Of a stretch of 64,000 nt of DNA, positions 57,213 through 64,000 are shown in pieces. Numbering within the stretch: position 1 is the stretch's first letter; each line of letters begins with the position of its first letter. Source of the DNA: Xanthomonas sacchari (GTDB lineage Bacteria > Pseudomonadota > Gammaproteobacteria > Xanthomonadales > Xanthomonadaceae); the NCBI RefSeq assembly GCF_024266585.1, contig NZ_CP100647.1, positions 4,197,001 through 4,261,000 on the forward strand, read 5' to 3'. The translations under genes were made by a program, and so were the position numbers. The notes under the pieces were generated by a model that saw only the letters and a program-made list of their open reading frames with translations, did not search any database and had not been told where the DNA came from.

Positions 57213-57427
57213 GGCAGGCCTCGAGAGGCAATGGCGAGATCGGCCACCCTACCCGCCGCTGGCGCGATGCGCCACGCCACCGAGCGCATCGTCCCGCGTC
57301 CCTCCCAGAAACAGAACGCCCTGCGCGAGGCGGGGCGGTTCGCAAAAGCGTGGGCAATGCCGGCAGCGCGTTCGGGACACGGCCCCTTCAGCTAGGGGCG
57401 CGCCGAGTCTGCGACGCCAACCGCGAG

Positions 57428-57451
57428 GCTGCTGCGCGATCGCGCAGCAGC
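57428..57451. terminator. Perfect 24-base palindrome after secA
   Basis: GCTGCTGCGCGA and its exact complement start four bases after the secA stop. There is no T-run on the secA-sense strand. Likely a 3' hairpin of the secA transcript. Confidence 0.5.
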
Positions 57452-57455
57452 GCGC

Positions 57456-60197
<2,742 letters not shown>

Positions 60198-60361
60198 TGA
60201 AGGAACCGGTTGGAAAGGAACGCCTCTACGGCCCGATCCCCCATGGAATCGACGGGCCGCAAACGAAACAGGGCGCGAGGCGCCCTGTCGATGGCAAAGC
60301 ACATTGTAGCTTGGGGCGGCGCCCGGCGATTCAAGCGCCGCCACGCCGCCCCCGGCGCGGC

Positions 60362-61309
60362 TCAACCGCGGCCGCGGCGGCCCACCGGGATGGCGCCATC
60401 GCCGAGGAACTTGGCCGGGTTCACCACCACCCCGTCCTTCCACACCTCGAAATGCACGTGGGCGCCAGTGGAACGGCCGGTGGAGCCGGCCTTGGCCACT
60501 TCCTGGCCGGCCCGCACCAGGTCGCCGACCTTCACCGACAGCCGCGAATTGTGCGCGTAGCGGGTGACATAGCCGTTGCCGTGGTCGACCTCGACCACGT
60601 TGCCGTAGCCGCCGCGCACCCCGGAGTAGCTGACCACGCCGTCGGCCACCGCCAGCACCGGGTCGCCGACGTTGGCGTGGAAGTCGATGCCCTTGTGGTT
60701 GCCGGTGCCGCGGCCGAACGGATCGGCGCGGCCGCCGAAGGCCGAGGTGATGTAGCTGTTGCGGATCGGCATCCGCGAAGGCACCGCGTTCTGGTCCAAC
60801 TGGTGGTCGAACAGCAGCGACTCGAGCACCGACAACTGCTGGCCGGAGGTGGCGAACTTCTGCTGCAGCCCGTCCAGTTCCTTGCCCAGCTGCTGCGCGG
60901 GCATGTCGTGGCTGGGTTCGTCGTCGCCGCCGCCGACGCCGACCGGCTGGTCGAAATCGAACTCGCCGTCCTGCAACTTGCCCATGCGGGTCAGGCGCTC
61001 GCCGAGCGCGTTGAGCCGGGTCGCCTGCGCCTGCAGCTCGCCCAGCCGCGCCGCCAGGGCGTTGACCTGGGTCTGCGCGTCGCGGCGCACCTGCGCCAGC
61101 TCCTGGTCCTGCCGCTCCAGCTTGGCGCGCATCTGCGCCGAACCACCCCACCCCGCCGCGGCGCCGACGCCGATGCCGAGTACCATGCCGAGGCCGAGCA
61201 CCGCACCGAGCGCGGCGAGGGGGCGACGATCGGCGTACTCGCGCAATCGCCACGGCAACGTTTTGACCCCCTTTTCACTGGAACGGATTACGATCTTCTT
61301 GAACGTCAT
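60362..61309 (-). CDS. M23-family peptidase, membrane-anchored
   Basis: A 315-residue protein. One N-terminal membrane helix (about 32–55, [19 protein letters not shown]) is followed by a coiled coil (about 58–115) and a periplasmic LytM/M23 domain (about 195–300) with NHKGIDFHA (HxxxD) and GAHVHFEVW (HxH) zinc ligands, so it is probably an active peptidoglycan endopeptidase. An in-frame ATG 12 bases upstream (61321) is possible; it would overlap the start of the divergent DUF721 gene. Its position next to secA is conserved in Xanthomonas. Confidence 0.9.
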   Translation of the reverse strand: MTFKKIVIRSSEKGVKTLPWRLREYADRRPLAALGAVLGLGMVLGIGVGAAAGWGGSAQMRAKLERQDQELAQVRRDAQTQVNALAARLGELQAQATRLNALGERLTRMGKLQDGEFDFDQPVGVGGGDDEPSHDMPAQQLGKELDGLQQKFATSGQQLSVLESLLFDHQLDQNAVPSRMPIRNSYITSAFGGRADPFGRGTGNHKGIDFHANVGDPVLAVADGVVSYSGVRGGYGNVVEVDHGNGYVTRYAHNSRLSVKVGDLVRAGQEVAKAGSTGRSTGAHVHFEVWKDGVVVNPAKFLGDGAIPVGRRGRG

Positions 61310-61319
61310 ATGAGTTTTC

Positions 61320-61796
61320 ATGTCTAAGCGAAAGTCCGGCGAAGGCCATACCGCTACGCCGCAGCCGGCGTTGGACGCCGCACTGGCGGACAAGGCGGGC
61401 GACCCGTTGCGCCGCGCCTTGTGGCTCGACGCGCTGGACCGGCAGTTACGCCCCCATCTGCCGCCGAACCTGGCCTCCCGTTGCCGGTTGGCCAATGTGA
61501 ACGGCGAACAGCTCGTTTTTCTCGTTGAGTCTCCGGTCTGGCACGCCCGGGTCAGGCTGGCCGAGGCCGACATCCTTGCTGCGGCCCGTTCCCTCGGGCT
61601 GAAAGCCACCAAAGTGACCGTCAAGACGGCGACTGCGCCCGCGCATTCCCCAATGCATCAGGCAAGAAGCACGCCAGCTCCGGTGTCCGCGGCCACGCAC
61701 AAGGGTTTGCGCGAGGCCCTGGCTTCCCTGCAAGACGTTGGCTCCGCAACGCCCGATGCGACCACGGGCTCCGACCGCGGCCGTCGACGTACGTAG
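61320..61796 (+). CDS. DUF721 protein
   Basis: A 158-residue cytosolic protein. The DUF721 core (about 25–95) is PLRRALWLDALDRQLRPHLPP, then NVNGEQLVFLVESPVWHARVRL and ILAAARSLGL. The tail is Ser/Thr/Pro-rich and basic. The role is unknown; a nucleic-acid-binding function is often suggested for the family. It starts only 10 bases from the divergent M23 gene and is transcribed opposite to its neighbours. It occupies the place that secM holds between lpxC and secA in E. coli, without resembling SecM. Confidence 0.85.
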   Translation: MSKRKSGEGHTATPQPALDAALADKAGDPLRRALWLDALDRQLRPHLPPNLASRCRLANVNGEQLVFLVESPVWHARVRLAEADILAAARSLGLKATKVTVKTATAPAHSPMHQARSTPAPVSAATHKGLREALASLQDVGSATPDATTGSDRGRRRT

Positions 61797-61939
61797 ACAC
61801 GCCGCGACCGACGCATCCTAGCGGGCGCCGGGCGTCAGGTCGTTATCGATTCGTTAAATCGACGTTAAGGGAAAAAGAAGGAACGGCCGATTGCCGATTC
61901 CGTGATACCGACCCGGCCGATCGGCCGGGCTGAATGGGT

Positions 61940-62854
61940 TCAGGCGTAAGCCGCCGCCCCATAGGCCACCGGCGCCTGCTGCGCGGCGGATTCGAAGCTG
62001 ACCCATTCCCAGGCCGCCTGCTCGGCGAGCAGCGCGCGGACCAGCTTGTTGTTGAGCGCGTGGCCGGACTTGTAGCCCTCGTAAGCACCCAGGATCGCGC
62101 CGCCGGCCAGGTACAGGTCGCCGATCGCATCGAGGATCTTGTGGCGCACGAACTCGTCGGCGTAGCGCAGGCCGTCGTCGTTGAGCACGCGGAACTCGTC
62201 GAGCACGATGGCGTTGTCCATCGACCCGCCCAGGCCCAGGTTGCGTTCGCGCATGTACTCCAGGTCGCGCATGAAGCCGAAGGTGCGCGCGCGGGAGATT
62301 TCCTTGATGTAGGCCATCGTCGAGAACTCGATCTCCTGGCGCGACTGCTTGGCCGGGATCATCGGGTGGTCGAACTGGATGGTGAAACCGAGCTTGTAGC
62401 CGCCGTCGTACGGCATGAAGCGGGCGACCTTGTCGCCGTCGCGCACTTCCACCTCGCGCTTGATGCGGATGAAGCGCTTGGCCTTGTCCTGCTCGACGAT
62501 GCCCGCCGACTGCAGCAGGAACACGAACGGACCGGCCGAGCCGTCCATGATCGGCAGCTCGGCCGAGGACAGTTCGACGATCGCGTTGTCCACGCCGAGG
62601 CCGGCCATCGCCGACATCAGGTGTTCCACGGTCTGGATCTTGGCCTGGCCGCGGCTCAGGCCGGTGCACAGCGTGGTCTCGGTGACCAGCTCGGCATCGG
62701 CCGGCACGTCCACCGCCGGATCCAGGTCCACGCGCCGGAACACGATGCCGTGGTCGGCCGGTGCGGGGCGCAGGGTCATGTAGACCTTGTCGCCGCTGTG
62801 CAGGCCCACGCCGGTGGCGCGGATCGTGTTCTTGAGAGTGCGTTGCTGGGTCAT
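61940..62854 (-). CDS. lpxC: UDP-3-O-acyl-N-acetylglucosamine deacetylase
   Basis: A 304-residue zinc deacetylase, the committed step of lipid A synthesis in the cytosol. Signatures: [23 protein letters not shown] (zinc His), [10 protein letters not shown], and [16 protein letters not shown] (zinc His and Asp). The length matches E. coli LpxC. ATG 62854 gives the conserved N-terminus (MTQQRTLKN). A terminator separates it from ftsZ, so it has its own promoter; the leader carries an 8-bp hairpin at 62873–62899. Confidence 0.98.
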   Translation of the reverse strand: MTQQRTLKNTIRATGVGLHSGDKVYMTLRPAPADHGIVFRRVDLDPAVDVPADAELVTETTLCTGLSRGQAKIQTVEHLMSAMAGLGVDNAIVELSSAELPIMDGSAGPFVFLLQSAGIVEQDKAKRFIRIKREVEVRDGDKVARFMPYDGGYKLGFTIQFDHPMIPAKQSRQEIEFSTMAYIKEISRARTFGFMRDLEYMRERNLGLGGSMDNAIVLDEFRVLNDDGLRYADEFVRHKILDAIGDLYLAGGAILGAYEGYKSGHALNNKLVRALLAEQAAWEWVSFESAAQQAPVAYGAAAYA

Positions 62855-62872
62855 GGCAGACAGTCTGGAAAC

Positions 62873-62899
62873 GTCTGTTCGCACGGGAACTGAACAGAC
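62873..62899 (-). promoter_or_regulatory. Stem-loop in the lpxC leader
   Basis: GTCTGTTC and GAACAGAC, exact complements, flank 11 bases. The hairpin ends 18 bases before the lpxC start, close enough to affect translation. Upstream on the minus strand, TTAAAA and TATTCT separated by 17 bases are a possible promoter. Confidence 0.4.
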
Positions 62900-62990
62900 A
62901 ACGAGAATATCACGCGTTTAGCCAAATTTTAACAAAGCGGTCACAGCATCCCATGGGTGCAACGCTGGCCCGTGCCGGCGTCGCCGTCGC

Positions 62991-63020
62991 AAAAACCTGC
63001 CGGGTCGCGGGGACCCGGCA
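62991..63020 (-). terminator. Rho-independent terminator of ftsZ
   Basis: On the minus strand TGCCGGGTC and GACCCGGCA pair around a five-base loop, followed by GGTTTTTG. It lies about 225 bases beyond the ftsZ stop and separates ftsZ from lpxC. Two more hairpins lie between (63082–63099, and a perfect 10-bp stem at 63182–63203). Confidence 0.85.
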
Positions 63021-63115
63021 GCAAGGGACACGGCACGCCGGCCAGGGAGGCGCTCCCGGACGGCGGTGTTGCGTGTTGCGGGCCGGCGCGCACGCCGGCC
63101 GATGACACGTCGACC

Positions 63116-63137
63116 TCAGTCGGCCTGGCGGCGCAGG
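63116..63137 (-). repeat. Duplicated last codons of ftsZ
   Basis: This 22-base stretch is identical to 63244–63265, the 3' end of ftsZ encoding the RRQAD ending and the stop. It lies 128 bases downstream. The flanks on both sides differ. Confidence 0.8.
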
Positions 63138-63243
63138 GCGGGCCGCTTGCTTGCGAAGCACCGCTTCGCGAGCGGCCCCGCGCCCGGCCATGGATGGCCG
63201 GGCAGGCCCATCCGCAAGCCGGACGGCTGCGCCAGGGACGGCA

Positions 63244-64000
63244 TCAGTCGGCCTGGCGGCGCAGGAACGCCGGAATATCCAGGTAGTCGCTCGGCAGGTC
63301 GGCCGCGGCCGGTGCCGGGGCGGACGCCGCCGCGCCCATGCCGTCGCCGCTCGGACGGCGCAGGCCCAGGCCCATCGCACCGCCGACCGCCTTGGACACG
63401 GCGTCGCCGCCGTGGTCGAAGTCGCCGAACTCCGGCTGGCCGGTGGTGGCGTTGCGCACCAGCTTGATCGGCGCGCGCTGCTCCGGACGCTGCGACTGGC
63501 GCGACACCGCGCGGTTCAGGCCGGTGGCGACCACGGTCACGCGCACTTCGTCCTGCATGTCCGGATCCAGCACGGTGCCGACCACCACGGTGGCGTCCTC
63601 GGAGGAGAAGCCCTCGATGGTGCGGCCGATCTCGTCGAACTCGGCCATGGTGAAGTCCGGGCCGGCGGTGATGTTGACCAGGATGCCGTTGGCGCCGGCC
63701 AGGTTGACGTCGTCCAGCAGCGGGTTCTGGATCGCCGCTTCGGCCGCGGCCTGCGCGCGGTCGTCGCCGCGGGCCGAGCCGGTGCCCATCATCGCCAGGC
63801 CCATTTCCGACATCACCGTGCGCACGTCGGCGAAGTCGACGTTGATCAGGCCCGGACGCACGATCAGGTCGGCGATGCCCTGCACCGCGCCCTGCAGCAC
63901 GTCGTTGGCGGCGCGGAACGCCTGGATCATGGTGGCGTTGCGGCCGAGCACGGTGATCAGCTTCTCGTTGGGAATGGTGATCAGCGAGTCGCAGTGCTGG
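63244..64000 (-). CDS. ftsZ: Cell division protein FtsZ (3' part; 5' end outside the window)
   Basis: The C-terminal 251 codons of the tubulin-like GTPase that forms the division ring; the GTP-binding half lies beyond the right edge. Recognisable parts are [38 protein letters not shown] and [10 protein letters not shown] from the C-terminal tubulin-like domain. A variable linker (about the last 80 residues) leads to the conserved tail [14 protein letters not shown], which binds FtsA and ZipA. The frame is open to the end of the window. Confidence 0.97.
   Translation of the reverse strand, partial: QHCDSLITIPNEKLITVLGRNATMIQAFRAANDVLQGAVQGIADLIVRPGLINVDFADVRTVMSEMGLAMMGTGSARGDDRAQAAAEAAIQNPLLDDVNLAGANGILVNITAGPDFTMAEFDEIGRTIEGFSSEDATVVVGTVLDPDMQDEVRVTVVATGLNRAVSRQSQRPEQRAPIKLVRNATTGQPEFGDFDHGGDAVSKAVGGAMGLGLRRPSGDGMGAAASAPAPAAADLPSDYLDIPAFLRRQAD

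Noticed and set aside
62873-62899. LexA box before lpxC
   Set aside because: The inverted repeat has an 11-base centre and does not match known Xanthomonas or E. coli LexA sites; lpxC is not an SOS gene.

Overview
The window is high-GC chromosomal DNA with dense coding on both strands. It looks like a Xanthomonas, most likely one of the early-branching species; genus is fairly sure and species is not. Three things point there: the end block ftsZ–lpxC–DUF721–M23 peptidase–secA–MutT/ThiE fusion, the number of TonB-dependent receptors, and the dispersed GGAGCGGCTTCAGCC and GGGGATT repeats. I see no tRNA, rRNA, CRISPR array, intact transposon or prophage.

Layout. 0–6 kb: a Kv-beta-like aldo/keto reductase, a concentrative nucleoside transporter with a PfkB sugar kinase, and a Fur-box-controlled siderophore receptor. 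6.5–11 kb: a secreted GH98 glycosidase, dusB and a methyltransferase. 11–15.4 kb: a tandemly duplicated locus (membrane hydrolase, secreted protein, small periplasmic protein) whose left copy has partly decayed. 15.5–22 kb: a TPR/PAS membrane protein, an LpxH-like phosphoesterase overlapping an OlsF-like bifunctional acyltransferase, and metK. 22.5–28 kb: histidine acid phosphatase, PI-PLC-like phospholipase and a TonB receptor, which together suggest scavenging of phosphoinositides or inositol phosphates. 28–37 kb: an overlapping tetR–DUF4105–lipoprotein hydrolase operon, ppc and an S9 peptidase. 37–39 kb: ahcY behind an S-adenosylhomocysteine riboswitch, then gene debris. 39.5–46 kb: an iron-regulated block with a TonB protein, a di-heme peroxidase, an STN-type receptor, FecR and FecI. 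46–52 kb: a chemoreceptor whose stop overlaps the start of a TorF-like outer-membrane protein, then DUF3228 and an M14-like peptidase. 52–57 kb: secreted alpha-amylase, metF, a DUF4124-like protein, the Nudix/ThiE fusion and a VOC protein. 57–64 kb: secA, M23 peptidase, DUF721, lpxC and the 3' part of ftsZ.

How they work together. metK, ahcY and metF cover most of the activated-methyl cycle but lie about 16 kb apart with accessory genes between. Iron control recurs: four Fur-box-like sites precede a receptor, a tonB, a fecI and the left edge of the window. Stop/start overlaps (ATGA, GTGA or TGATG) mark coupled pairs at 18.9, 30.07, 31.13, 41.6 and 47.16 kb, and fecI/fecR overlap by 11 nt. Two places (11–15.4 kb and 39.1–39.4 kb) carry truncated copies of genes that are intact elsewhere in the window, so local duplication and decay have shaped it.
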